A stretch of 64,000 nt of DNA from a bacterium. Its GTDB lineage: Bacteria; UBP6; UBA1177; JAKLFG01. The notes under the pieces were generated by a model. The model saw only the letters and a list, made by a program, of their open reading frames with translations, searched no databases and was not told the origin of the DNA. The translations under genes were made by a program, and so were the position numbers. The DNA lies in NCBI GenBank assembly GCA_022709425.1, contig JAKLIW010000009.1, forward strand, positions 1-64,000. The letters are read 5' to 3'. Of the stretch, positions 24,826 to 32,217 are shown in pieces. The number at the start of each line of letters is the position of its first letter. Positions within the stretch are counted from its first letter, which is position 1.

Positions 24826-24867
24826 CCTTCTACCTGTGGAGGGAGAAGGTTGGGATGAGGGTTTGGG
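24826..24867. repeat. PHPNLL-type repeat, copy 2
   Basis: Same sequence and orientation as 24386-24427. It lies about 50 nt before the acetyltransferase gene. Confidence 0.8.
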
Positions 24868-24915
24868 AAGGTGCTCGCGTTGGAAGGGGAACGGGTTGTT
24901 AACGGGAGGCAATAG

Positions 24916-25467
24916 ATGAGCAACACGGTGGATCTGGCGAAGTTCAATAACGGATGGTACAGGCCGGGGAACATCCTGTGGCGGGTGCTGTGGTTCATCA
25001 AGGGGCGGGTGATCATCAACACCTATTTCCCGTGGCCGATGTGGGTCAAAAGGTGGACGCTCCGCTTTTTCGGCGCGAAACTGGGGCGCGGGGTGGTCAT
25101 CAAGCCGAAGGTCAACATCAAGTATCCGTGGTTCCTGTCGGTGGGCGACAATTCGTGGATAGGGGAACAGGTCTGGATAGACAACCTCGGAAAGGTCAGT
25201 ATCGGGAGCAATGTGGCGTTGTCGCAGGGGGCGATGCTGCTGTGCGGGAATCATGATTATAAGAAGGAGACATTCGATCTGATCGTGGGTGATATTGTCA
25301 TCGAGGATGGCGCGTGGATCGGCGCGAAGGCGGTGGTCTGTCCGGGGGTGACGGTGCGTAGTCACGCGATACTGTCGGTGGGGTCGGTCGCGACCAAGGA
25401 TCTCGATGCGTGGGGGATATATCAGGGGAATCCGGCGGTCAAGATACGGGAACGAACCGTTTTGTAG
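24916..25467 (+). CDS. wcaF: WcaF-type polysaccharide O-acetyltransferase
   Basis: A 183-residue LbetaH acetyltransferase of the colanic-acid WcaF family. The N-terminal part is KFNNGWYRPGNILWRVLW. Hexapeptide coils follow, and GNHDYKKETFDL (about 113-124) supplies the catalytic His and the family insertion. DGAWIGAKAVVCPGVTV and IYQGNPAVKIRERTVL close the protein. It uses acetyl-CoA to acetylate a sugar of the repeat unit. GGGAGGCAATAG before the ATG is a good SD. The TAG stop lies inside a GTAGGGGCG repeat, so the C-terminus was probably redefined when the repeat inserted. Confidence 0.9.
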   Translation: MSNTVDLAKFNNGWYRPGNILWRVLWFIKGRVIINTYFPWPMWVKRWTLRFFGAKLGRGVVIKPKVNIKYPWFLSVGDNSWIGEQVWIDNLGKVSIGSNVALSQGAMLLCGNHDYKKETFDLIVGDIVIEDGAWIGAKAVVCPGVTVRSHAILSVGSVATKDLDAWGIYQGNPAVKIRERTVL

Positions 25468-25490
25468 GGGCGCGCCAACGGCACGCCCGG
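25464..25490. repeat. REP-like palindrome supplying the wcaF stop codon
   Basis: GTAGGGGCGCGCC-AACG-GCACGCCCGG. Its TAG (25465-25467) is the stop codon of the acetyltransferase gene. The same sequence occurs at 53495-53521. Confidence 0.85.
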
Positions 25491-25550
25491 TGTTAGGCGT
25501 CCCCCTGTCAAGGGGGATTGAGGGGGTTTTGCCCCGACCGACGCGATTAA

Positions 25551-25588
25551 ACCCACCCTGCCCTCCCTTGACAGGGCGGGATTTTTGT
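25551..25588 (+). terminator. Probable intrinsic terminator after wcaF
   Basis: CCCTGCCCT-CCCTTGAC-AGGGCGGG followed by ATTTTTG: a G+C-rich stem with one bulge and a T tract. It is built from a repeat of the GTCAAGGGGG kind (another hairpin CCCCCT-GTCA-AGGGGG lies just upstream). It separates the acetyltransferase gene from the next promoter. Confidence 0.6.
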
Positions 25589-25590
25589 TA

Positions 25591-25619
25591 TTGACAGCCG
25601 CGTTGGTTTCGGATAGAGT
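25591..25619 (+). promoter_or_regulatory. Promoter of the WcaI-like gene
   Basis: TTGACA (25591-25596), 17 nt, TAGAGT (25614-25619), followed by CGC as in several other promoters here. Confidence 0.65.
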
Positions 25620-25670
25620 CGCTCGGTGTTGCGAAGAGATATCCGCCGGTAGAAAAAGGACATACAGCGT

Positions 25671-26858
25671 ATGACGCGTTCGGTGCTTTTGATCAATCAG
25701 CATTATTACCCCGATTTCGCCGCGACGGGACAGCTTTTGAAGGATATGGCTGAGGATCTGGTCGCGAAGGGTTTTGTGGTGACGGTGCTGACCGGGCCGC
25801 CGCTTTATTCGCGCGAAAAGGCGCCGCACCGCGAGATGCAGGCGGGGGTGAAGGTGGTGCGGATGCATTCGCTGGTCATCCGCAGTCTTCGTCTGCCGGC
25901 AAAACTACTCAATTGGCTGTCGTTCTATGTGTTGGTCTTTTTTTATGGGCTGTTCCTGCGACGGCACGATATCGTGATGACGCTCACTACGCCGCCCTAT
26001 ATCGGGCTGGTCGGTTGGTTCATCGCGTTGGTTAAGCGGTCGAAGTTCGTCCTTAATGTGCAGGATCTCTATCCCGAGGTGCTGGCGGCGTCGCGGGTGA
26101 AGGCGTCGTTCCTCGCGCCGTTCTTTGTTCCTTTTTCGCGCCTGTTGTACCGGTTGGCCGACAAGATAGTGGTGATCGGCGATGTGATGGCCGATAAGAT
26201 CCTTTCAAAGAATCCGGGTCTGCATGAGAGTCGGTTCGCGATGATAGAGAACTGGGCCGACGGTAGCGAGATCACGATGGTCGATCCGGCGCAGAATCAC
26301 TACAAAACAAAGTGGGGGATATCCGATCAGTTCGTGATACTCTATTCGGGGAATATGGGGCGGGCGCATAATTTTGAGATCATGTATGAACTCATGCGGC
26401 GTTACCGCACCGATCCGCAGGTGCTGTTCTTGTTCGTCGGCGGCGGGCCGAAGGAGCGTAATATCCGGTTTTTCTGCCGGACCAACGATATAAAGAATGT
26501 CCAGTTCCACGCCTATGTGCCGCGCAGTGATCTGGCGCAGACCTATTCGTTGGGCGATCTTGCCATCATCACGATGGAGGAGGGGACCGAGGGCCTGGTG
26601 GTGCCGTCGAAATTCTATGCCTATGCGGCGGCCGGTCTGCCGATGCTGTGTATATCGTCGCAGACGACCGATCTGCGCAAACATATCCGCGAACCGTGGG
26701 GACTCATCACGAAGAATGCGGAGGATGCGTTCAAGTTCATCGAATCGATACGGCAGAGCGATCGGGCTTGTCACGAAGAGGTCCGGCGGTATTTCCTTGA
26801 GAATTTGGATCGTCCTATCCGTACGGCGCAGTACGCGAAACTGTTTGAGGGGATATAG
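25671..26858 (+). CDS. WcaI/WbuB-like GT4 glycosyltransferase
   Basis: A 395-residue GT-B enzyme. VLLINQHYYPDFAATGQLLK (about 5-24) and VTVLTGPPLYSREKAP are typical of WcaI/WbuB (colanic acid or FucNAc transferase) proteins. VILYSGNMGRAHNFEIMYEL opens the second domain and EEGTEGLVVPSKFYAYAAAG (about 303-322) is the sugar-nucleotide site. Hydrophobic LLNWLSFYVLVFFYGLFL (about 81-98) suggests membrane association. It has its own promoter and terminates 13 nt before queE, so the two may be cotranscribed despite unrelated functions. Confidence 0.85.
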   Translation: MTRSVLLINQHYYPDFAATGQLLKDMAEDLVAKGFVVTVLTGPPLYSREKAPHREMQAGVKVVRMHSLVIRSLRLPAKLLNWLSFYVLVFFYGLFLRRHDIVMTLTTPPYIGLVGWFIALVKRSKFVLNVQDLYPEVLAASRVKASFLAPFFVPFSRLLYRLADKIVVIGDVMADKILSKNPGLHESRFAMIENWADGSEITMVDPAQNHYKTKWGISDQFVILYSGNMGRAHNFEIMYELMRRYRTDPQVLFLFVGGGPKERNIRFFCRTNDIKNVQFHAYVPRSDLAQTYSLGDLAIITMEEGTEGLVVPSKFYAYAAAGLPMLCISSQTTDLRKHIREPWGLITKNAEDAFKFIESIRQSDRACHEEVRRYFLENLDRPIRTAQYAKLFEGI

Positions 26859-26871
26859 GGAAAAGCGGGCG

Positions 26872-27525
26872 ATGTCGGGCGAGTTGCGGATACATTCTTT
26901 TTTTACGTCGCTACAGGGGGAAGGGCGGTTCGCGGGGTATCCGAGCGCTTTTCTGCGGCTGTCGGGGTGCAATCTGGCCTGCGTTTGGTGCGATGCCCAC
27001 GAGGCGGCGTCGGGCGTTCAACCTGAAATGTTGCGGGTGGCCGACGCGGCCGAACAGCTCATCCGGTCGGGTCTGCGCGACATCTGCATTACCGGCGGCG
27101 AGCCGCTGTTGCAGGAACCGGCGGTGGGGGAGCTCCTTGCGCTGTTGCCGGCCGACCGGCGGGTGGTGATCGAGACAAACGGGTCGATCCCGTTCACGGC
27201 GCTCCGCAAACGCTTTCCGGCGCTCTATTTTTCGGCCGACTGGAAGACGCCGTCGTCGCACGACGCCCGGTTCGCCCGTTCCAATCTGGCGGCCATCGGC
27301 GAGCGCGGCTGGATAAAGTTCGTCGTGGCCGAGCGGCGCGATCTCGATTTCGTCGCCGACCACGCCCCGGAAGCGGCGGCGCACGGTATCGAACTCTACG
27401 TCAGTCCGGTCTTCGAGCGCGGCGCGGTGTGGTACGCCGAGGTGGCGGCGTTCGTTACCTCCCTGTCGGAGACCCATCCGGCGCGGTTCCAATTGCAGCT
27501 CCATAAGGTGCTCGGGATACCGTGA
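26872..27525 (+). CDS. queE: 7-carboxy-7-deazaguanine synthase QueE
   Basis: A 217-residue radical SAM enzyme that contracts 6-carboxytetrahydropterin to CDG in queuosine (7-deazaguanine) synthesis. The N-terminal family motif is FTSLQGEGRFAGYPSAFLRL. The cluster motif SGCNLACVWCD gives CX3CX2C at C33, C37 and C40. ITGGEPLLQ (about 74-82) is the GGE SAM motif and VVIETNGS the beta4 motif. The ATG at 26872 gives a family-length protein; an in-frame ATG at 26497 lies inside the previous gene. No queC, queD or queF is in this window. Confidence 0.92.
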   Translation: MSGELRIHSFFTSLQGEGRFAGYPSAFLRLSGCNLACVWCDAHEAASGVQPEMLRVADAAEQLIRSGLRDICITGGEPLLQEPAVGELLALLPADRRVVIETNGSIPFTALRKRFPALYFSADWKTPSSHDARFARSNLAAIGERGWIKFVVAERRDLDFVADHAPEAAAHGIELYVSPVFERGAVWYAEVAAFVTSLSETHPARFQLQLHKVLGIP

Positions 27526-27598
27526 ACCGAAAAAAATACTTTCTTTTTCAATTTTTCAGATACTATGAGGCGACGCAATGATCATTATGGAGGATATC

Positions 27599-28798
27599 AT
27601 GGGTAAGTTCTCGGTATTGTTTTTCATGGTCGCGTTCATCGCGCTGACGGGATGCGACACTTTTGTCGACAACACCGCCAACATCGCGCCGCAGGATCTG
27701 TCGGAATTGTCGTTCCTGACCTTCAATGCCGAACTCGACAGCACCAAAGTGCTCAACTACGCCGAACGGCTTAAAGTGATACCGCAGGCGGTGGCCGATA
27801 CCGGCGCCGATGTGGTCTGTCTGCAGGGGATATGGAAAGAGGCCGACGAGAAGAATCAGATCGCGGCGCGGTTGAAAGGGGTGTATAAGTACCAGTACTA
27901 CAAGGTCACCAAAGGGGGCGAGACCGAACCGCAGCCGGCCGCCTGCACCGAAGATGATCTGACGCCGATGGCGATGTGCTATCTCTCCAACTGTTCGGAG
28001 ACCGACGCGACCGACGTGATGGCGATCGGGCTGTGTCTCGCTACCAACTGTCTGACCGAGATCACCGGCATACCGGCCGCCTGCCGCGACTGCCTCATCG
28101 GCGCGATAACGGGCGGTTCGACCGATATCACCGGCATCATGGGTGAATGCACCGCCGAACAGGTTCCGGTCGAGATGGCGCAGGGGGGAAACAACGGCCT
28201 GATGCTTCTGTCGACCTATCAGCTCATCGGGGCGAAGCTGGTCGAGTTCGATTCGTTCTACTACAAACGGGCCTACATCAGCGCCAAGATACAGCATCCG
28301 CTGTTCGGCGCCATCGATATCGTCTGCACCCAGTTGTCCGACGCGATCGCCGGGATGCCCTACGAAGGGGCGCTCGGTTCGTGGGAAGGTGAGTTGGCGG
28401 CGCAGGCGCAGGAGATCATCGATCTGCCGCCGCTGAAGGATACCGGGTTCCGCGTTCTCATGGGCGATCTGGCGGCGGGCCCGGCCATCGGCCGCGATAT
28501 CCGCGCAAAGAATCCGTCGATCTACGATATGTTTTACTACGCCTACTACTACGATCCCTTCATCGAGAACGAGGATGCGGAACCGGTCTGCACCCGGTGC
28601 GCCGACAATCCGCTGACCCCCGCCGAGACGGTCGACCAGATACCGTCGCACATCCTGTTCACCAACTGGGAAGGGCTCGATATTTCGATCGAACGGGCGC
28701 TGGACAAGCCCTTCACCTTCACCGACAAGGCGACCAAAAAAGAGAAGAGCAGTCCCTACTCCGATCACTACGGCTTGAAGGCGACGCTGACACGCTAA
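27599..28798 (+). CDS. EEP-fold lipoprotein with degenerate active site
   Basis: A 399-residue lipoprotein (VAFIALTGC lipobox, Cys at residue 19). The body resembles the endonuclease/exonuclease/phosphatase superfamily: LSFLTFNAELDS (N43), ADVVCLQGIW, a late FRVLMGDLAAGP and the final PYSDHYGLKATL (SDH motif). The canonical catalytic Glu of LQE is Gly (G77), and the GDxN Asn is replaced (GDLAA), so hydrolase activity is doubtful. A Cys-rich insertion (about residues 110-185, e.g. CYLSNCSETD and CRDCLIGA) interrupts the fold. ATG 27599 has GGAGG five nt upstream; an in-frame ATG at 27578 has none. Location: envelope. Role unknown. Confidence 0.75.
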   Translation: MGKFSVLFFMVAFIALTGCDTFVDNTANIAPQDLSELSFLTFNAELDSTKVLNYAERLKVIPQAVADTGADVVCLQGIWKEADEKNQIAARLKGVYKYQYYKVTKGGETEPQPAACTEDDLTPMAMCYLSNCSETDATDVMAIGLCLATNCLTEITGIPAACRDCLIGAITGGSTDITGIMGECTAEQVPVEMAQGGNNGLMLLSTYQLIGAKLVEFDSFYYKRAYISAKIQHPLFGAIDIVCTQLSDAIAGMPYEGALGSWEGELAAQAQEIIDLPPLKDTGFRVLMGDLAAGPAIGRDIRAKNPSIYDMFYYAYYYDPFIENEDAEPVCTRCADNPLTPAETVDQIPSHILFTNWEGLDISIERALDKPFTFTDKATKKEKSSPYSDHYGLKATLTR

Positions 28799-28818
28799 TC
28801 TGTATATGAGGTAACGCG

Positions 28819-30165
28819 ATGGAACTCAAAAAATTCAACGGAAAACTCGACGGCATCGATTTTCTCGATCTGCTGATGCTCGATATTTACGGCAGTATCC
28901 GTCATGTGACGATCCCGAAAGGATATATCACCAAAAAGGTGCTGGCCGAGGGGATCGGCTTCGACGCCTCCAACTTCGGTTTCGCGAAGGTGACCAACTC
29001 CGATATGGTGGCCATACCCGATCTGACCACCGGCTTTGTCGGCGCGGTCGATGATAAAAAGGTGCTTCACTGTCTGTGCGATGTGGTCACCACCGACGGC
29101 GTTCCCTTTGCGCAGTATCCCCGCAATGTGGTCCGCGCGACGATTGATCACCTCAAGAAACAGAAGATCGCCGATACCGCACAAATGCTGGTCGAACTGG
29201 AGTTTTATGTCTTCGCCGATGTCGCCTACGCGACCGATTTCGGCCACAGTTACTACAAGGTGCAAAGTCCCGAAGGGATCGGCGAGGATTACTACGATCA
29301 GCCCCGCTTCGGCATCCACCGCGGTTATCACCGCCTGCCGCCCGACGACCGCTACTTCAAATTCCGCAACACGGTGGTCGCCCTCATGGAATCGATCGGC
29401 ATCCCGGTGAAGTACCATCACCATGAAGTGGGTGCGGCCCAGCTCGAGATAGAACTCAACTTCATGCCGCTTTTGGCGGCGGCCGACGGGGTGACGCTCG
29501 CCAAGTGGATCATCAAGAGCACCGCGGCCGAGCAGGGACTTTTCGTTACCTTCATGCCCAAACCGATCTACAAGGTGGCCGGTTCCGGCATGCATGTCCA
29601 CCAGTTCCTTGAGAAAGGGGGCGAATCGCTCTTCCCCGGCAAGGGACTCTACAACCTGAGCCCGGTCGCCCATTCCTATCTCTGCGGCATACTCGAACAT
29701 TCGCTGACCGGGTCATTGCTCGCCCTCACCAATCCGTCGACAAACTCCTACAAACGGCTGGTCCCCGGCTTTGAAGCGCCGGTCAACGCCACCTTCGCCA
29801 AGGCTTCGCGGGCCGCCGCTGTCCGTATCCCCGGCTATCTCAAGGGCAAGGATGTCCGCATCGAATTCCGCACCGGCGACGCGACGGCGAACACCTACTA
29901 TATGCTCTCGGCGATGGTGCTTGCCGGTATCGACGGCATCCGGCGCAAGGCCGATCCGGTGAAACTCGGGTTCGACAAGACCGACAACGAAAAGAGTTTC
30001 CCGCTCAATCTGCGGCTGGTGCTCGACGGTCTGGAAAAGGATCGCGCGTACCTTCTGCCCGCCTTCCCCGAATCGTTGCTCGACCTGTGGATCAAGATCA
30101 AGCGCGAAGAGGCGGCCCACGTTTACAACGCCCCGACGCCGCAGGAATACGAGCTCTACTTCTGA
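28819..30165 (+). CDS. glnA: Glutamine synthetase (type I)
   Basis: A 448-residue GSI-type enzyme forming glutamine from glutamate, ammonia and ATP. The N-terminal beta-grasp domain is followed by the metal-site motif QMLVELEFYVF (about 115-125). EVGAAQLEIELNF and GSGMHVHQF (about 255-263) bind glutamate and ATP. TNPSTNSYKRLVPGFEAPV (about 300-318) and RIEFRTGDATANTYY complete the active site. The length suits the shorter GSI-alpha class, and I see no clear adenylylation-site loop. It overlaps aroC by one base (TGATG), forming a glnA-aroC-chorismate mutase operon. Confidence 0.92.
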   Translation: MELKKFNGKLDGIDFLDLLMLDIYGSIRHVTIPKGYITKKVLAEGIGFDASNFGFAKVTNSDMVAIPDLTTGFVGAVDDKKVLHCLCDVVTTDGVPFAQYPRNVVRATIDHLKKQKIADTAQMLVELEFYVFADVAYATDFGHSYYKVQSPEGIGEDYYDQPRFGIHRGYHRLPPDDRYFKFRNTVVALMESIGIPVKYHHHEVGAAQLEIELNFMPLLAAADGVTLAKWIIKSTAAEQGLFVTFMPKPIYKVAGSGMHVHQFLEKGGESLFPGKGLYNLSPVAHSYLCGILEHSLTGSLLALTNPSTNSYKRLVPGFEAPVNATFAKASRAAAVRIPGYLKGKDVRIEFRTGDATANTYYMLSAMVLAGIDGIRRKADPVKLGFDKTDNEKSFPLNLRLVLDGLEKDRAYLLPAFPESLLDLWIKIKREEAAHVYNAPTPQEYELYF

Positions 30166-31157
30166 TGAACAGTTTCGGACGGATATTCCGGGTATCGATA
30201 CTCGGCGAATCGCACGGTGAACAGGTGGGGGTCGTCATCGACGGCTGTCCCGCCGGGCTGGAACTCGCGCCGGAAGACTTTGCCGATGATCTTGCGCGGC
30301 GTCGGGCCGACGGCCAGTTCACTACGGCCCGCAAGGAGCCCGATGAGCCGCTGATGGTGAGCGGTCTATTCGACGGCCGCACCACCGGCGCCCCGCTGAC
30401 GATTCTCTTTCAGAACCGCGACATCCGTTCAAAAGATTACTTCGCCCTCAAGAACACCCCGCGGCCGGGACATGCCGATCACACCGCGTACCTTAAGACG
30501 GGCGGCTGGAACGATTACCGGGGCGGCGGCCACTTTTCGGGGCGGCTCACCCTCGGACTGGTCGCGGCGGGAGTGGTCGCGAAGAAACTGCTGGACGGCG
30601 TCACCATCGCGGCCGAGATACTCGAGATCGGCGGCGCGCAGCAGCCGGCCAAACGGCTTCTGGAGGCGCAGAAAGAGGGCGATTCGCTGGGCGGCATCAT
30701 CCGGTGCGTCGCGACCGGCCTGCCGGCGGGACTCGGCGAGCCTTTCTTCGACAGCGTCGAATCGCTCGTGAGCCATATCGTTTTTTCGATACCGGGTATC
30801 AAGGGGATCGAGTTCGGCGCGGGGTTCGCGGCGGCGCGGATGAACGGATCGGAGGTGAACGACGCGATACTCGACAAGAAGGGGCGGACCCTCACCAACA
30901 ACGCCGGCGGCGTGAACGGCGGGATAACCAGCGGCAATCCGCTCGTGTTCCGCATCGCGGCGCGGCCAACCCCGAGCATCCGGCTGACCCAGCAGACGGT
31001 CAACCTCGAAACGGGGAAAAAGACCGAGATAACCATCGCGGGACGGCACGACACCTGTTTCGCCCTGCGTCTGCCGCCGATCCTCGAAGGGGTGACCGCC
31101 ATCGTGCTCGCCGACCTGATGCTGCGGGAAGGGAAACTGCCGCGGGTCCTTTCATGA
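30165..31157 (+). CDS. aroC: Chorismate synthase AroC
   Basis: A 330-residue FMN-dependent lyase converting EPSP to chorismate, the last common step of aromatic biosynthesis. Motifs: SILGESHGEQVGVVIDGCPA (about 11-30), RRRADGQFTTARKEPDE, RPGHADHTAY and YRGGGHFSGRLT (about 115-126), the variant found in the shorter AroC class, and a C-terminal GRHDTCFALRLPP. The start at 30165 overlaps the glnA stop by one nt; the protein is somewhat shorter than the usual 350-390 residues but has both ends. The stop overlaps the chorismate mutase start as ATGA. Confidence 0.92.
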   Translation: MNSFGRIFRVSILGESHGEQVGVVIDGCPAGLELAPEDFADDLARRRADGQFTTARKEPDEPLMVSGLFDGRTTGAPLTILFQNRDIRSKDYFALKNTPRPGHADHTAYLKTGGWNDYRGGGHFSGRLTLGLVAAGVVAKKLLDGVTIAAEILEIGGAQQPAKRLLEAQKEGDSLGGIIRCVATGLPAGLGEPFFDSVESLVSHIVFSIPGIKGIEFGAGFAAARMNGSEVNDAILDKKGRTLTNNAGGVNGGITSGNPLVFRIAARPTPSIRLTQQTVNLETGKKTEITIAGRHDTCFALRLPPILEGVTAIVLADLMLREGKLPRVLS

Positions 31158-31414
31158 CCACGATAGACGATATCCGCGCCATCATCGACCAGATGGACGA
31201 CGCCTTCGTTCGACTTCTGACCGAACGGTTCCGGCTCGCCGCCGCGACGGCCCGATTCAAGCCCGAGATAGAGGATCCGGCCCGCGAGGCGGAGATCATG
31301 CGTCGTCTCGAGACACTGACGGCCGATACCCCCAATCCGCAATTCTACCGCGATCTGTTCGCGCATATCCTCGCCGAAAGCAAGCGACTTCAGGAAGAAG
31401 AAGTACAGAAATAA
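31154..31414 (+). CDS. aroQ: Chorismate mutase type II (AroQ)
   Basis: An 86-residue all-helical protein of the AroQ class: TTIDDIRAIIDQMDDAFVRL (helix 1), a second helix with RFRLAAATARFK and a third with PQFYRDLFAHILAESKRLQE. It converts chorismate to prephenate for Phe and Tyr. Conserved Arg and Lys of the family (R8, R27-R31, K36) appear to be present. It is translationally coupled to aroC (ATGA). No prephenate dehydratase domain is fused, which gives a monofunctional mutase. Confidence 0.88.
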   Translation: MTTIDDIRAIIDQMDDAFVRLLTERFRLAAATARFKPEIEDPAREAEIMRRLETLTADTPNPQFYRDLFAHILAESKRLQEEEVQK

Positions 31415-31421
31415 AAAGATT

Positions 31422-31497
31422 TGGTGCCCGGGGACAGAATTGAACTGCCCACGCAGGGATTTTCAGTCCCTCGCTCTACCGACTGAGCTACCCGGGC
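31422..31497 (-). tRNA. tRNA-Phe (GAA)
   Basis: Read on the minus strand: acceptor GCCCGGG pairs with CCCGGGC, D-stem GCTC/GAGC, anticodon arm AGGGA-CTGAAAA-TCCCT with anticodon GAA, variable loop GCGTG, T-arm GGCAG-TTCAATT-CTGTC, discriminator A and encoded CCA. 76 nt in all, with every stem intact. Confidence 0.97.
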
Positions 31498-31511
31498 ACC
31501 GATAGCCGCCG

Positions 31512-31539
31512 ATACTACCCAGCCCGCCGCGACTGTCAA
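31512..31539 (-). promoter_or_regulatory. Promoter of tRNA-Phe
   Basis: Minus strand: TTGACA (31539-31534), 16 nt, TAGTAT (31517-31512), then CGGC; the mature tRNA begins 14 nt after the -10 box. Confidence 0.75.
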
Positions 31540-31567
31540 GGTTTTTTAGCGCCGAAAAGGGCTCTTT

Positions 31568-32206
31568 TCAGAAGCCCGCGCCGACGGTGAATAAAAAGGA
31601 GGGGACCCAGAAGGAATCACCCGCGAAACTCGCGGTATAGCAGGGAATGGATGCTTCCAACTGACCGAAAAGGGTCACCGTCCGTTCCCGCATGAATTCC
31701 CAGCCGGCCGTAGCGGTGAGCGACAGCCCGGTCTGCGAAGAGAGATCGTCGAGCAGTTCCAGATCAAGCGTCTCGATGGCGGCGCCGCCGCCGATGTAGA
31801 AGCTGTGCCACGATACCGGTTCGGCGATCCAGTAGAACGAAAGGTTGGCCCACCGCGACAGGGTGATGCGGAGTTTGTTGCGGTCGTAGGGGTCATCGTC
31901 GCGGTAGTCTTCATGGTTGACCGTCGGGCCGATACTTTCGTTGAAAAAAGAGAGATCGATGGCGAGCGCCCCCTCTTCGTAGCGGTAACCGAACCCGAAG
32001 GTCGGCTCCGGGATGACGCGCCGTTCGTCGAACAGAAGCGCGCCGCCCACCTTGATATAGACCAGCCCGCCGTCGTATTGCGGTTTCTCCTCATCGGTCT
32101 GGGCGCCGGGGACCGGCTTTTTCTCCGGGTCCTTCTGCGCCGCCTCTTCGGCCGCGAGTGCGGTGAACAGTGAAAGGACCGCGACAAGGACGAACATACG
32201 GGTCAT
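31568..32206 (-). CDS. Exported protein, probable outer-membrane beta-barrel
   Basis: About 212 residues with a signal peptide (MTRMFVLVAVLSLFTALA), a short charged Pro-rich linker (KDPEKKPVPGAQTDEEKP) and alternating beta-type segments. Among these are VYIKVGGALLFDERRV and FGFGYRYEEGALAIDLSF. The final FLFTVGAGF ends in Phe, as outer-membrane barrel proteins do. Function unknown. An ATG at 32221 overlaps the mnmA stop (ATGA), but GGGAGAGGG lies just before the ATG at 32206, which I prefer. It is cotranscribed with mnmA. Confidence 0.7.
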   Translation of the reverse strand: MTRMFVLVAVLSLFTALAAEEAAQKDPEKKPVPGAQTDEEKPQYDGGLVYIKVGGALLFDERRVIPEPTFGFGYRYEEGALAIDLSFFNESIGPTVNHEDYRDDDPYDRNKLRITLSRWANLSFYWIAEPVSWHSFYIGGGAAIETLDLELLDDLSSQTGLSLTATAGWEFMRERTVTLFGQLEASIPCYTASFAGDSFWVPSFLFTVGAGF

Positions 32207-32217
32207 ATCCCTCTCCC

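Noticed and set aside
24487..24915. Possible reading frames of 100-145 codons in the repeat mosaic
   Set aside because: Translations are made of repeat sequence (such as LLPVEGEGWDEG) and have no convincing start or family.
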